A DNA stretch of 64,000 nucleotides from Cocos nucifera (lineage: Eukaryota; Streptophyta; Magnoliopsida; Arecales; Arecaceae). Location: NCBI GenBank assembly GCA_006176705.1, contig QRFJ01000299.1, positions 124,001 through 188,000 of the forward strand, read 5' to 3'. The notes below the pieces were generated by a model that was not told where the DNA came from, did not search any database, and saw only the letters and a list, made by a program, of their open reading frames with translations. Below are positions 46,392 through 59,990 of this stretch, piece after piece. Both the position numbers and the translations under genes were made by a program. Within the stretch, counting starts at the first letter, position 1. Each line of letters begins with the position of its first letter.

Positions 46392-48495
46392 ACTTTCACT
46401 TATCCTAAAGCCACTCGATATAGTATCTAATACCCATCTTCGACTTATGGTTGTCGAACTCCTTGATTACTAGGGCTTTAGTGAAGGGGTCGGCTAGGTT
46501 CTCATTTTCTTCGATGTTCTGAAGATCGACGTCACCACGATCTATGATCTAATGGACCAAATGAAAGTGGTGCAGAATGTGCTTTGTCCACTGGTGTGCC
46601 TTCGATTTCTTTACTTGAGCTATGGCGCTAGTGCTATCGTAGTAGAGTAGGACTGGACCATCAATGGTGGGTGCTACTCTGAGATCAATGATGAACTTCC
46701 TCAGCTACACAGCTTTCTTTGCTGCATCTGATACTACCATGTACTCTGCTTCGCAAATAGAGTCAGCCACTATATGCTGCTTGAAACTTTTTTAGTAGAT
46801 GGCTCCACCATTTAGAGTAAAGATATACCTCGACACACTTTTACTGTCATCATGGTCAGATTGGAAGCTGGAGTCTATAAACTCCACAAGCTTCAGATCT
46901 CACTCATCATAAACTAACCATTGATCCCTAGTATTTTTCAAATACTTAAGGATGGTTTTAACCATCTTTCAATAATTTTCTCCATGGTCAGACTGGTATC
47001 TACTCACTACTCCTAGTGAGTATGCCACGTCCGATCTCATACATATCATTGCATACATAATAGATTCCACTATCAAAGCATATGGAATTCTACTCATATG
47101 CTCTCTCTCTCTTCAGGAGTTGTCGGACAATCTTTCTTAGAGAGAGAAATTTCTTGGCCTATCAAAAGATAGCCCTTTTTGGAATTTTCCATGCTGAACT
47201 TCTTCAGCACAGTTTCTATGTACGTGGACTAGGATATACCAAGCATCCTTTTAGATCTATTCCTATAGATCTTCATCCCTAGGATGTAGGATGCTTCACC
47301 CAAGTCCTTCATGGAGAACTGTGATGACAACCAAACTTTTATTCCTTGTAGTGCGGGGATGTCATTCTCGATTAAGAGAATGTCATTCACATACAAAATA
47401 AGAAATACTACTGCTAGACCATTTGCTCATTTGTAAATGCAGGGTTCTTCTCCATTCTTAACGAAGCCATATGTTTTGATCACTTTATCAAAATATATGT
47501 TTCAACTCCGAGATGCTTGCTTGAATCCATAAATGGATCTCTGAAGCCTACACACCTTGAACTCATCTGTGGATGTGAACCCCTCAGGTTATATCATATA
47601 CACCTCTTTGGTTAGCTCTCCATTTAGGAAAGCCATCTTCACATCCATCTACTAGATCTCATAGTCCTGATGGACAGCTATTGCAAGCATTATCCGAATA
47701 GATTTGAGCATTGCCACTGGAGAGAATGTCTCGTCATAGTTAATATGATAACATTGACGATACCCCTTAGTAACCAAATGGGCTTTATAGGTCTCCACCT
47801 TTTCATCCATGCCTTTTTTCTTTTTGAATATCCATTTACACCCAATGGGTTTAACCCCTTCAGGTGGGTCAACTAATGTCCATACATCATTGACCTTCAT
47901 GAAATCCATTTTGGATCTCATGGCTTCTAGCCATTTCTCAAAGTTGGATCTCTGCATCACATCCATATAAGTGATCGAGTCCTCATGGTTCTCATCGAGT
48001 TCGATGGGATCACCATCTTGGACCAAGAATCCATAGTATCTATCCGGATGGCATGGTACTCTATCGGATCGCCTTAATGGTATGAGTTCATTAGGCTTTG
48101 GATCTAATCTGATCAAATCTGACTTAGGTTCAATATTCTGTATCGAACTTTCTATCTATTGAACTTCATCAAGTTCAACCTTAGAGGCAACAGTTCCTTT
48201 ACCAAGAAACTCCTTTTCTAAAAAGATTGTCCTAAGGCCGATGAACACCTTTTGTTCATCAATATGATAGAAATAGTATCCTTTGATCTCTTTTGGGTAT
48301 CCTATGAATGTACATTTGTCAGACCTAGGTCCAAGTTTATCTGACATAAGTCGAGCACCCGCAAACCCTAACGTGTGAAAGTGCTGGCTTATGCCCTATC
48401 CATATCTCACATGGGGTTATAACTACAGACTTACTTGGAACCCTATTTAATAGATAACAAGTCAATTCGAGTGCATATCCCCAGAAGGATATCGA
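46392..48495 (-). pseudogene. C-2 pol 3' half (block C)
   Basis: Copy of 28511-30616, with the same RT (48116-47652), integrase end (48347) and YVND loop (about 47382-47393). It differs by loss of one CA near 48409. Confidence 0.88.
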
Positions 48496-50773
48496 TGAAG
48501 GGAAAACCTAGTTTTTTGGATTAGGTTCGTTCAGATCTAATTAGATCAAGAGAGATATTTTAAATTTTTCTTTTTGGATTTAGATCAAATCTGAGACTTT
48601 TCAGATTCGATATTATTGATCTAATAAATAAAATAAAATAAAATAAAAAATAAATTAAATCTAATTTAATTTATCTTATTGAGGGTAATCTGATTATCCT
48701 ATGATGATCCTGATGTCTGTCTGAGGTTCTAGATCTGGCCACATAAGTGCCTGACCTCTATCGATATCCACTCAGATAGGATCTGAAGATCTTCTCCTTC
48801 TTTATTACTTTTTCAAAAATTAGATCTAGATCTGATTTTGAAGATCTTCAAAACTCCTTTCAAAGATGTGAGTTGTCTCTTGCAGCAGTGCTGCTTTCTT
48901 CATTTTTCTATCACTTTCTTCTTGCTTGGATCGCATCAAACTTATGCCCAAAAATTCTTGGGCGTGGGTAGGAGAGAGAATACCTAAAGATGGCATGGAG
49001 GAGGAAGAGGGGCAGCCTTATGGCATGGGCAATGGGTCAAGCATTTTTGACCTTGGTGCAGATAGGGTTTTTATAGACCCTATTATGCCATGCAGTGCCA
49101 CATCATCCTGGTCAATCATGGCTTTCTATGCGATCAGATCTAAATCTAATTAATGAAATGACATCATCTGATCCAATCAGATGAGAGCCCCTCTGAATCA
49201 TTCTTAGATGGCACCAAGACTGGATCAAAGTAGTCTTCTATGCACCATCCAAGTAGAAACCCCGAAGCAACTAGAGTCCCATCTGTATGGGACTCCAGAT
49301 GCTTTATCCATGGGTACACACCTCCCTAGACATGCACCCCTTATCCATCTACTTTTTAGTAGGTGGATTGGTCCAAAAATTCTCTCCTATGATGGCTTGA
49401 CACAGGGGCAGATGTCTAAGTGTCAAAGGTCAACATTTGACCAAATGTCCAAAACAGGATTTAGCAGATGATGGAAAATGATAGGTGTTGTGTCAAATTC
49501 ATCTCATAAATTAAGACAATCCATTTTTGACATAGATAAACTCTAGTCAGACCATGTAAAGGTACCTGAGTGAGCCCAGTCACATTTGGCTCAGTCAAGA
49601 CAAACTTTAATGATAATTAAAGAAGAACATTAGGCTCAATCGTGTGCTAGCATGATTTTCTTGAACCTAATTGAATCTAATTCAAATCAATTGAACTGGG
49701 TTAGTTCAATTGATGATATCTAGATCAAAATCCTTATTCGTGTGATCCAGTTAGGTTCAGCTTTGTATGATAATGAGATATATCATGATCGACATCATAG
49801 AAATACCTTTTGATGGATCAGAACTTTTCTGATTCAGACAACTAGTATGATTGATCATCTAAATTATTCTAATTACTCTCAAAATCTATTAGTGACACCT
49901 AACAGCATAAGCTGGCAATCCATCAGAACTGAAAATGAACCTCTCAGTCAGTTACCTGTGTGATTAAGCTCTTCTATCTTGAGCCCCGATAGGATTGGGG
50001 TTAAGGTAATCTCATCAAATCCTAATATCCGTCATATGATTAATCATTCAATTCAAGTCCAATGTAAAAATCTTAATAGAAACTCTTTCTATTATTTTAC
50101 TCTGCCATGGCCATGGGCTTATGGACTTGATTCTCATGATCATCATAGGGCTTCTCTTCATCTACCGAGGTAGATTGATTTCCTATTGGTGCAATCCAAT
50201 TTCTACAATGAACATGTTATAGCCAACATACACCTTAGGATTTTGAATGGCTAGGAGATCGAGTCATGGTGTAGTCAAACTATAGCACCCTCAAGGTGAA
50301 CTGCTGATGCACCTTAGGTCAAAGAACCAGACATACAACTGCAGCTTCGAGCCAGTCATCGATGAGAAGGTAGACTTCCTAATGACTGCTCGAGGTGATC
50401 ACGCTCAGTGCCCTTGTTCTCTAATGAGTACCTGTACTCTCGCTCTGGTGTCTCTACATCGTAGACTCAAGACTCATCTACTATAAAGAAGCGATTGTAC
50501 ACCAACCTTCTGGATCAATCACCATCTTCATGATGATCCTACGGTCAGGAGTATTTTATGAGTTAGTAATGAAAATTCATGTCTTAAATTTTTAACTCTT
50601 GAAAATAAGAACTATCATTGACATTAACTCAAGGGATGTATCACAGACACTAAATACATATTATGATAGAAAATAATTTATTTTATTATTTATAGTCAAA
50701 ATTATAATTTTATCCTTAGGAGTGTGTAACAAGTGTCAGCCAATTCTGGCTTCTAGGGCACACATATCTAACA
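48496..50773 (-). repeat. A-2 3' LTR (block C)
   Basis: Copy of 30617-32894, same length (2278 bp). No differences were noticed by eye. Confidence 0.9.
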
Positions 50774-52390
50774 AACTCCTACTTGACCTAAAGCCAATTG
50801 GCTATAAATCTAAGTCCCATCTTCTCAAGATGGGTTTTGATCTTCTGCTGGCCCAACGACTTTATAAGTGGGTCTACTGCATTGTCTGTGGAGTCGACTC
50901 TCTTGACCTCGACGTATCCTTTCTCAAAATAATCATGGATGAGGTGGTATCACCGCTTAATGTGTTTGAATTTTTGATGAGACCTCGACTCCTTAGCAAG
51001 AGCTATGGCTCCATTATTATCGCAGTATAGAGGAATGGCATCTGATGGCATTACTCTGATCTTTGTGGCAAACTTCTTGTACCAAAATGCCTCCTTTGCA
51101 GCTTATGACGCAATGATGTATTTTGCTTCCATGATGGAATCTGCTATTACTGTCTATTTGGAACTCTTCCAACTGACAGACTACCATTACCGATAAACAG
51201 ATTTTTAGATGTCGACTTTCGATCATCTATATCGAACATAAAATTTGAGTCTATATATCCTTAGACTTTGAGTTCTCCATTTCCAAAAACCAAGAACATA
51301 TCCTTAGTTCTTCTTAAGTACTTAAGGATATATTTCATAAAAGTCTAGTGTTCTTCTCCTAGATTTGACTGATATCTGCTTGTGACACTCACAGCATGGG
51401 CTATATCAGGTCGTGTACATAACATGGCATACATGAGGCTCCCTATTGCAGAAGCATAAGGGATCTTGCTCATGCGTTCAATCTTCTCTAGTGTGTTAGG
51501 ACACTTTTTTTTGGAGAGATGAATGCCATGTCTGAAGGGTACCAATCTCCTCTTGGAGTTTTCCATGCTAAACCTCTTTAGCACTTCCTCTATGTACATC
51601 TTCTGTGAAAGACCTAGCATCCTATTTGGTCTATCTCTATAGACTTTGATTCCAAGAATGAAGGATGCTTCTCCTAGGTCTTTCATGGAGAATTCTTTAG
51701 ATAACCATATTTTAACTATGGTCAACATGAGAATATCATTCCCAATAAGAGGATATCATCCACGTACAGTATGAGAAAGACAATAGCGCTCCCACTGACC
51801 TTTCTAAAAACACATGGTTCCTCCTCGTTCTTGATGAAACTAAATAATTTAATCACATCATTAAAACTAGTATTTCAGTTCCGAGATGCTTGCTTAAGTC
51901 CATATATGGACCTCTACAGCTTGCATACTTTGTGATCAGTATCACTGGATGTGAAACCTAGTGATTGTTTCATATAGATATCTTCCTCAAGATATCCATT
52001 TAAGAATGCCATTTTTACATCTATTTGCCATATTTCATAATCAAAATAGACTGCAATAGCAAGCAATGTGCGAATGAATTTAAGCATGGCTATTGACAAA
52101 AAGGTATCCTGATAGTCAATGCCTTCGTGCTGACTATAATCTTTTGCCACTAATCTAGCTTTGAATATCTCTACATTCCCATCTGCACCAATTTTTCTCT
52201 TATAGATCCATTTACACCCAATAGGTACTATACCTTCTGGTGGATCTACTAAGGTCCAGACTTGGTTTGAGTGCATCGAGTCAATTTCTAACTTCATTGT
52301 CTCTAACCATTTCTCGGAGTCGATATCTAATATCGTCTCATTATAGGTTTTGGAATCATCAACATGAACTCCATTACCTATGAGGAACAT
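50774..52390 (-). pseudogene. A-2 RT and RNase H (block C)
   Basis: Copy of 32895-34513. The catalytic loop at 51755-51766 reads YVDD, but one A is missing just downstream in the gene (near 51748), so the frame breaks right after the loop and the open frame restarts at 51728. Block A has the extra A, an intact frame and YVGD. Confidence 0.87.
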
Positions 52391-52469
52391 TTTCTCTACT
52401 TCCTCTGAAATAGTACCTAAGTACCTCTTAAGGGGATGAGAAACCCTTTCCGATCTTCGAGGTAGAGGA

Positions 52470-53450
52470 GGTAGTGATTATATTGGCTCAACCTGATTTG
52501 GTTCCAAAGGATCCTTAGCTCTTTGTTCTTGGGAGACTTTCTCCTCTAGCTTGATCTGCTTTCCAATGCCGCCATCTTGAATAAACTATTTTTCAAGAAA
52601 GATGGCACATTGACTCATAATCATATTATGATCTTCTGGAATATAGAAATAATATCCTAATGACTCTTTAGGATATCCTATGAATCGAGCTCTAAAGGAT
52701 CTATAGTCTAACTTATCCGCTTGTTGTCTTTTGACATGAGCCGAACAACCCCAAATTTTGAGATGACTCAGATTTGATTTCTTACCATGCCATATTTATA
52801 AGATGTGGTAGGAACGATTTTAGAAGGAATCCTATTCAATAAATATATAGCAGTTAACAAACTGTATTCCCAAAGAAAATCAAGAAGGTCTGTGAAGCTC
52901 ATCATGGATCAGACCATATCTAATAGGGTTCGGTTCCTCCATTTTGAAATCTCATTGAGTTGAGGTATTCTAGGTGGAGTCCATTAAGAGATTATGCCAT
53001 TTTATTTGAGATAGTCAAGAAATTTCTGACTAAGGTATTCATCTCCTCGATCTGATCGAAGAATCTTAATGGATTTTTCAATTTGCTTTTCTACTTCGTG
53101 TCTGAATTCTTTAAACTTTTCAAAGGCTTCAGACTTGTGTCTCATAAGATACACATATCCATACCAAGATAAATCATTGATGAAGGTTATGAAGTAGACA
53201 AAATTACCTCTAGCTAGCATATCAAATGGGCCGTACACATCAGTATGTACTAGGGCAAGTAAATCTGTGACCCTTTCCCCATGTCCCATAAAAAGAAGTT
53301 TAGTCATTTTGCCATGAAGACATGATTCACAAATTGGATATGACTCGAAAGTCAATGGACTTAATAGTCCAATTTTCTCTAATTTGTTAATCCTATCTTC
53401 TACTATATGACCTAGTCTAAGGTGCCATAGATACCTATCGTTTGGACTAT
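52470..53450 (-). pseudogene. A-2 integrase (block C)
   Basis: Copy of 34600-35570, with a 3-base difference (AAT unit) near 52617. The main core frame is 53355-53002, with HTDVYGPF and LRSDRGDEYLS. The Glu-to-Lys change before WRNRT is also present. Confidence 0.86.
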
Positions 53451-53457
53451 CCCTGGG

Positions 53458-54741
53458 TCATTTTGATTTTATGGCATTCACATTTTGCTCGATTTTAAAA
53501 ATAGATACATCAATATATAACTGGTAAAGACCGTTAATAAGAAAACCACTTGCAATTTTATTTCTTTCATAAAGAATGTTACAATGGTCCTTAAGAAAAA
53601 TAATTACATAGCCTTCTAATGTTAAACATGAAATAGAAATCAAATTCTTGCTTGCTGCAGGCACATAATAACAATCCTTAAGTACTAAATCTAAATTAGA
53701 TGGTAGTTGAAGAGGGTAGGTTTCCACGACGATAGTAGCAATCCTTGCTCCATTTTCAACACGTAGGATCATCTCACCATCCCTCAGCCGCCTGCTATTC
53801 TTAAGGCCCTACATGGAAGTACACAAATGAGCACTAGAACCAGAGTCAAGCACCCAACTGGATGTAGAAGAAATTATAAGGTTAGATTCAATAATGAGCA
53901 AACCTCTAGAAGGACCTGTCTTCTTCTTATTCTTCAAGGTGGCCAGGTATGTAGGGTAGTTCCACTTTCAATGGCCGTCAATGTTGCAATGGAAATACTT
54001 TTCTTTATCAACGGCCTTCTTTTTCAGCTCTGCCTTCTTTTTCTTTCCTCCTTCCACCTTCTGCCTTTTCATAGACTTCTTCTTCTTTCCCAAAAACTTT
54101 TTCTTGGAAGAAGTCTGTTTCATAGCAAATACTGAGTCTTTAGAACTTTTTATTGAAAGCTCAGTAGTAACTAGCATGTTCATAAGCTCGATCAGAGTAT
54201 TTTGAAGTTTATGCATATGGTAGTTCATGATGAACTGTCCATATACATCAGTCAAGGATTGCAGAATTATATCATTCCATAGATCCAGGTCCAACTTCAC
54301 TCCGAGCTTCTTAAGCTATTCCAAGTCCTTGATCATCATCAGATAATGATCTTGGATTGACTGTCCATCATGCATTTTAGCCTTGAATAGTCATTTAGTG
54401 ACTTGATATTTGGCTGTGCGACTCTGTTCACCAAATATCTCTTGCAGGTGAGCCAACATTTGGTGGGCAATCTTGATATCTTCATATTGGTGCTGAAGCT
54501 CATCAGACATCGAGCCCAATATGTAGTATCTGGCCTTGTTATCTTCATCCGTCCACTTGTCAAGAGGTGCTCTTTGTTCAGCGGATGGACGAGCTGGTAA
54601 GATGGGAGAATCCTGATCCAATACATGAGTTAACTTCTTGGAACCCAAAATGATTTTGAAGTTCTGAAGCCAATCCTTGTAATGGGGTTTGATCAGTCTA
54701 TGGGTGTCTAGGATATGTATTAGTGGATTGGATGCAGACAT
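53458..54741 (-). pseudogene. gag: A-2 protease and gag (block C)
   Basis: Copy of 35584-36867. Frames are 53772-53458 (protease end), 54300-53968 (gag C-terminal, Lys-rich and knuckle) and 54765-54391 (gag N-terminal, ATG at 54741). The same TGA codons occur at 54393-54391 and 53460-53458. Confidence 0.87.
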
Positions 54742-56621
54742 TTTGCTTTTTCTGTAGAAAGTCAAAGTTTCTAGTTAGATATTATAATTAAGACTTGATC
54801 AATTTATTTAGAAATTTAATTTTTAAACAAATTAGCTTTTACTATTTTTTTGGATTCCTACATTTTCTCTATAGAGATGTGAAAATCTTCATGATTATAG
54901 ATTTCTAATGGATGATGCAGTCCCACCAACTGACTCATCACCTCACCTAACAGTTATTGGTGATGGGTTAGCCAATGAGTGGATAACTCTTATCCAATGA
55001 TTCTCTAATCATGGTGCACCCAAACTTGATCTCTAATTCATGAATTTCATCATGTCTGAAATATTGATCCACTCCTTAGTTAAGTCAGACCCACCATTTG
55101 CATAGATTGGATTTCTAATTGGGTCTCTCATCATATCCAGAATATTGAGCCCAATTTATCCGCCAGCTCGTAGCATCCAATGCCTAATAGACATGGTTGT
55201 ATCTTTTCGATGCAACTGAACCACTGTGACCAATCGAGAATAATCAACCCTGGGAAGGGCCTGCATATCTACAATGGTGGAAGACCTTAGACTTAATCTT
55301 TTCTTAGAAAGATTTGATTTAGGCCTCTTTAAACTTGACTTATAATAGACAAAATAATTATGACTAACCTAGTGGCATGGATTAGCTTGGATTGTTAACC
55401 ACCTTAGATTAGGACTGGGTCGATAAATATGGCCAGATAAGTGAGTCCGATAGAAGGAATATGCCATTAACTTGATAAGAACGCATTCGAGTTGAGTAGC
55501 TCTCAATTAAAAATTAGTCGATCGTATCTGTCAGACTTACCTTAGACATCAAATTATTGAGCTAGAACCAATCAGGTTAGCCTACAATCCAGACTCTAAC
55601 CACTGAGCCTAATTAGGTCTTTGCTTGATTGATCACTCATGTGATTCGATCTTGATCCAGACTTAATCCTATTAGGCTGGTCAATTTAAGCACTCTTGAT
55701 CCCATCTAACCAACTCTTAATTCGATTTGATCAACTGCTAGACCTAATTGAGCTATCCAATCCCGAATCCAATTTTATGAATATGTCTTAAATCTAAAAA
55801 TTCTTAATTTTTAGACTTAACATATTTCATAATCTTAATTCTTAATTAAGTTTAGGGTTCACAAACAAAAAAACAAAACATGTAAATAACATTCTAGGGT
55901 TTCAGGATCTAGGGTTTTGTAGAAAATAAGTTTTAGATTTCTGATTAAGGACGAACGCGCAGCACCCCTACACATCATAAAAATATCCCATCAAATGGAA
56001 GGAGAGGGTATTTAAACCCTACTTTATTCTTATGACTGGATGGCTAAGGAGAATGCCTTAATCAAAAATATGAAAACTACAAAACTAGTTAGATCTACAT
56101 CATATATCTCATATATAAAAAAAATTGATCTAACTATAAACATGTTTTGCATACATCTTCATATATCATATCATGCATATTTTTAGATCTAAATTATCTC
56201 ATAATCATCTAAAATATTAAATTTAAATTGATCATATCAAATTAAAATTTATTTTAGATAATTATGTAGAACTATTCTATAACTAGTCTAAACATGCATT
56301 GATCATATCTCATATGAAAAAAAATTAAATAACTTTATTTTTTATTTTTTATATCTTATTATAATATTTATAATATCAAAAAATAATAAATAAATAGATC
56401 TAAAAATTATAACTAATCAAATTAAATTATGATCATGCTAGACTATACATAGAATAATTCTATTCTACAACTAGTCATGCATCTTGTACAACTTAGATCT
56501 AAATTATTTAATTTTTTTAATTTCTGATTTTAGATCTAATTACATATAATGTGACATCTAAAATCATCAATTATCAGATCAAAATTAAAATAAAATTAAA
56601 TCTAATAAAAAATAAAATCTA
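54742..56621 (-). other. A-2 leader (block C)
   Basis: Copy of 36868-38741, with an extra run of A/C bases near 55868-55875 and poly-A/T length changes at 56330-56520. No gene. Confidence 0.78.
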
Positions 56622-56633
56622 ACTCTGAAACCA
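56622..56633 (-). other. A-2 primer binding site (block C)
   Basis: The minus strand reads TGGTTTCAGAGT, two bases from the complete 5' LTR at 56636. Confidence 0.8.
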
Positions 56634-56635
56634 GT

Positions 56636-58914
56636 TAAAGAAAAAAATCTAATTTTCTAGGTCAGATTCGTTCAGATCTGATTGGATCAAGAGAGATATT
56701 TCAAAAATTTTTCTCTTAGATCTAGATTAAATTTGAGACCTTTTAGATCTAATATTATTAATCTAATAAAAAAATAAAATAAAATAAAAAATAAATTAAA
56801 TCTAATTTAATTTACCTTGTTGAGGGTAATCAGATTATCCTGTGATGATTCTGATGTTTGCCTGAGGTTCTGGATCTAGCCACATAAGTGCCTAGCCTCT
56901 ACCAGTATCCACTTAGGTAGGATCTAGAGATCTTTTTCTTCTTTATTACTTCTCCAAAAATTAAATCTAGATCTGATTTTGAAGATCTTCGAAACTTCTT
57001 TCGAAGATGTGAGTTGTCTCTTGCAGCAGTGCTGCCTTCTTCCTTTTCCTGTCGCCTTTCTCTTGCTTGGATTGCATCAAACTTGTGCCCAAAAATTCTT
57101 GGGCATGGGTAGGAGAGAGAACACCTGAAGATGGTGTGGAGGAGGAAGAGGGGCATCCTTGTGGCATGGGCAATGGGTCAAGCATTTTTTATCTTGGCGT
57201 AGATAGGATTTTTATAGACCCTATTGCGCCATGCAGTGCCACATCATCCCAGCCAATCACGGCTTTTTGTGCAATCAGATCTAAATTTGATTGATGGGAT
57301 AACATTATCTGATTCAATCAGATAAGAGCCTCTCTGAATCATCCTTAGATGGCATCAAGACTGGATCAAAGCAGTCTTCTAGGCACCATCCAAGTAGAAA
57401 CCCCGAAGCAACTGGAGTCCCATCTGTATGGGACTCTAGATGCTTTATCCATAGGCACATGCCTCCCTAGGTGTGCACCCCTTATCCATCTATGTTTTAG
57501 CAGGTGGACTGATCCAAATACTCTCCTATGATGGCTTGACATATGGGCAGATGTCTAAGTGTCAAAGGTCAATGTTTGACCAAACGTCCGAAATAGGATT
57601 TAGCAGGTGACGAAAAATGGTAGGTGTTGTCTCAAATTCATCTCATAAATTAAGACAATCCCTTTTTTGACCTGAACAAGCTCCAGTCAGACCAAGTAAA
57701 GGTACCTGAGTGAGCCCAATCATATTTGGCTCGGTCGAGATAAACTTTAATGATAATTAAAGGAGAACATTAGGCTCAATCGTGTGCTAGCATGATTTCC
57801 TTGAACCTAGCTGAATCTAATTCAAATCAATTGAATTAGCTTAGTCCAATTGATAATATCCAGATCGAAACTCTTATTTATGTGATCCAGTTAGATTCAG
57901 TTCTATATGGTAATGAGATATGTCACGATCGACATCATCGAAATACCTTTTGATGGATCAAAACTTTTCTGATTCAGACAACTAGAATGATTGATCATCT
58001 AAATTATTCTAATTGCTCTCAAAATCCACCAGTGACACCTAGCAACATATGATGGCAATCCATCAAAACTGAAAATGAACCTCTTGGTGCAGTTACCTAT
58101 GTGATCAAGTTCTTTTATCTTGAGCCCCGACAGGATTAAGGTTAAGGTAATCTTGTCAAACCCTAATATCTGTCATATGATTAATCATTCGATTCAAGTC
58201 TAATGTGAAAACCGAAATAGAAACTCTTTCTATTATTTCATTCTACCATGAACATGGGCTTACGGACTTGATTCTCATGATCATCATAGGGCTTCTCCTC
58301 ATCTACCAAGGTAGATAGATTTTCTATTAGTGTAATCCAATTTCTACAATGAACATGCTATAGCCAACATACACCTCAGGATTTCAAATGGCTCGGAGAC
58401 CGAGTCATGGTGTAGTCAAACTATAACACCCTCAAGGTGAACTACCGATGCACCTTAGGTCAAAAAATCAGACACACAACTACAGCTTCAAGCCAGTCAT
58501 CGATGAGAAGGTAGACTTCCTAATGACTGCTCGAGGTGGTCACACTCAATGCTCTCGTTCTCTAACGAGTACTTGTACTCTCACTCTGATGTCTGTACAC
58601 CGTAAACTCAAGATTAATCTACTATGAAGAAGCGATTGTACACCAACCTTCCAGATCAATCATCATCCTCATGATAATCCTACGGTCAGGAGCATTTTAT
58701 GAGTTAATATTGAAAATTTATGTCTTAAATTTTCAACTCTTGAAAATAAGAACTATTATTGCCATTAACTCAAGGGATGTATCACAGACACTAAATACAC
58801 ATTATGATAGAAAGTAACCTATTTTATTATTTATAGTCAAAATTATAATTTTGCCCTTAGAAGTGTGTAACAAGTGTCAGCCAATTCTGGCTTCTAGGAC
58901 ATATATTTCTAATA
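56636..58914 (-). repeat. A-2 5' LTR, complete
   Basis: It is 2279 bp, collinear with the 3' LTR (30617-32894). The plus strand starts TAAAGAAAAAAATC and ends TTTCTAATA, so both terminal dinucleotides are mutated from TG/CA. TATA (minus TCTATAAAAATCC) is at about 57207-57218. The LTR ends at the ATCGG target copy and C-2 integrase resumes. Frames at 57067-57294 and 56899-57156 are chance. Confidence 0.9.
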
Positions 58915-58919
58915 ATCGG
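58915..58919. other. Target duplication of A-2, right copy
   Basis: ATCGG, against ATCGA at 30612-30616. Five bases is the normal Copia target duplication length. Confidence 0.72.
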
Positions 58920-59530
58920 CAAGCTGGCAAATTCCATCATGTATCGGATCATGTCTAATAGAGTCCGATTCCTCCTTTCAGACACATCATTATGCTGTGG
59001 TGTTCTAGGAGGAGTCCATTGGGAGAGAATTCTATTTTCTCCTAGATATGTGAGAAACTCACCAGAAAGATATTCTCCTCCTTGATCAGATTGAAGAGTT
59101 TTAATACTCTTTCCAGTTTATTTTTCTACTTCACTTCAAAATCATTTGAATATTTCAAAAGAATCCAACTTATGTTTCATCAGATAGACATATTCATATC
59201 TGGATAGATCATCTATAAAAGTGATGAAGTAGATATATCCACCTCTGGCACTTGTGCTCATTGGTCCACATACATCAATATGTACTAGACCTAAGAGCTT
59301 ATTGGCTCTCTCATCTTTTCAGTAAAAGGTGACTTGGTCATTTTACCAAGAAGATAGGACTCACAGATTGGAAGTGATTCACAATCACTGACTTCGTGGA
59401 TTCTCTCTTGAGTCAACCTATTTATCCTATTCTTATTTATATGACCTAGTCTACAGTGTCATAAGTAGATATCTGATACACTATCTAATCTAGGATGTTT
59501 GCCAGTAGAATAGATTACATTAACAGATTG
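58920..59530 (-). pseudogene. C-2 integrase N-terminal and core part
   Basis: The minus strand from about 59460: HCRLGHINKNRINRLTQERI, HEVSDCESLPICESYLLGKM, then heavily broken core sequence, ending FASLP at the A-2 junction. Its continuation SFWGYALELT is at 30616 and below. It has many stops, more than the RT half. Confidence 0.8.
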
Positions 59531-59990
59531 TTATAACATATATACACCATTATTCAATTATCCACAGAAAGCAGTAACACCATTCACAATGATATTACAA
59601 ACTCATTTTTTTATTGAAATTTCATTATTGTTCATGACCAAAAGGTCTATAAAAATGATATTTAAAAAAAAACTAGGATAGAAATGACAATCACTAAGAA
59701 CAATGGTATGAGATTCAAATATAAGTTTCAAAATTTTTGAAGCTAGAACTGAAACTGATCTTCCATCTCCAACATTCAGGAATCTCTCGTCTTGCTCGAA
59801 TCTTCTACTGACCTGCAACCCCTACAATGAATTACAAATATGGTAAGGGCTACCAGTATCCAATACCCAATTAGTAATATCACAAATAGAAAAATTGCAA
59901 GAAGTTATCATATAAATACCTTGCTTAGCAACAGCTTGCTTCTTTCTCTATCTATTCGGATTCAGGAAGGTAATGTACTGAGGACAATTC
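59531..59990 (-). pseudogene. C-2 protease
   Basis: WVLDTGSPYHICNS (about 59825-59866) keeps the D-T-G-S active site. A stop follows, then LQVSRRFEQDERFLNVGDGR (59818), SHTIVLSDCHFYPSFFLNII and the pre-integrase tail, broken by TAA/TGA codons. Confidence 0.82.

Larger units (their letters stand above)
45480..56667. repeat. Block C: second clean copy of the 11.19-kb segment
   Basis: It is near-identical to 27599-38787. Unlike block A, it continues at its right end into a full A-2 5' LTR and then C-2, so this copy has the natural right flank. Block A has the natural left flank (C-2 3' LTR). Confidence 0.93.
30617..58914 (-). mobile_element. A-2: Ty1/Copia element, family A, with artefactual internal triplication
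   Basis: The outer ends are the 3' LTR left end (30617) and the 5' LTR right end (58914), both in minus orientation and flanked by ATCGA/ATCGG. A single A-2 copy would be about 10.4 kb: 3' LTR 2.28 kb, coding 4 kb, leader 1.87 kb, 5' LTR 2.28 kb. The extra length comes from blocks A, B and C. By eye the 3' and 5' LTRs differ at about one base in nine over 240 bp, so the insertion is not recent. Confidence 0.82.

Noticed and set aside
27599..56667. True recent segmental tandem duplication of 18 kb
   Set aside because: Cannot be excluded, but the noisy middle copy, homopolymer-type differences and unnatural block edges favour an assembly artefact.
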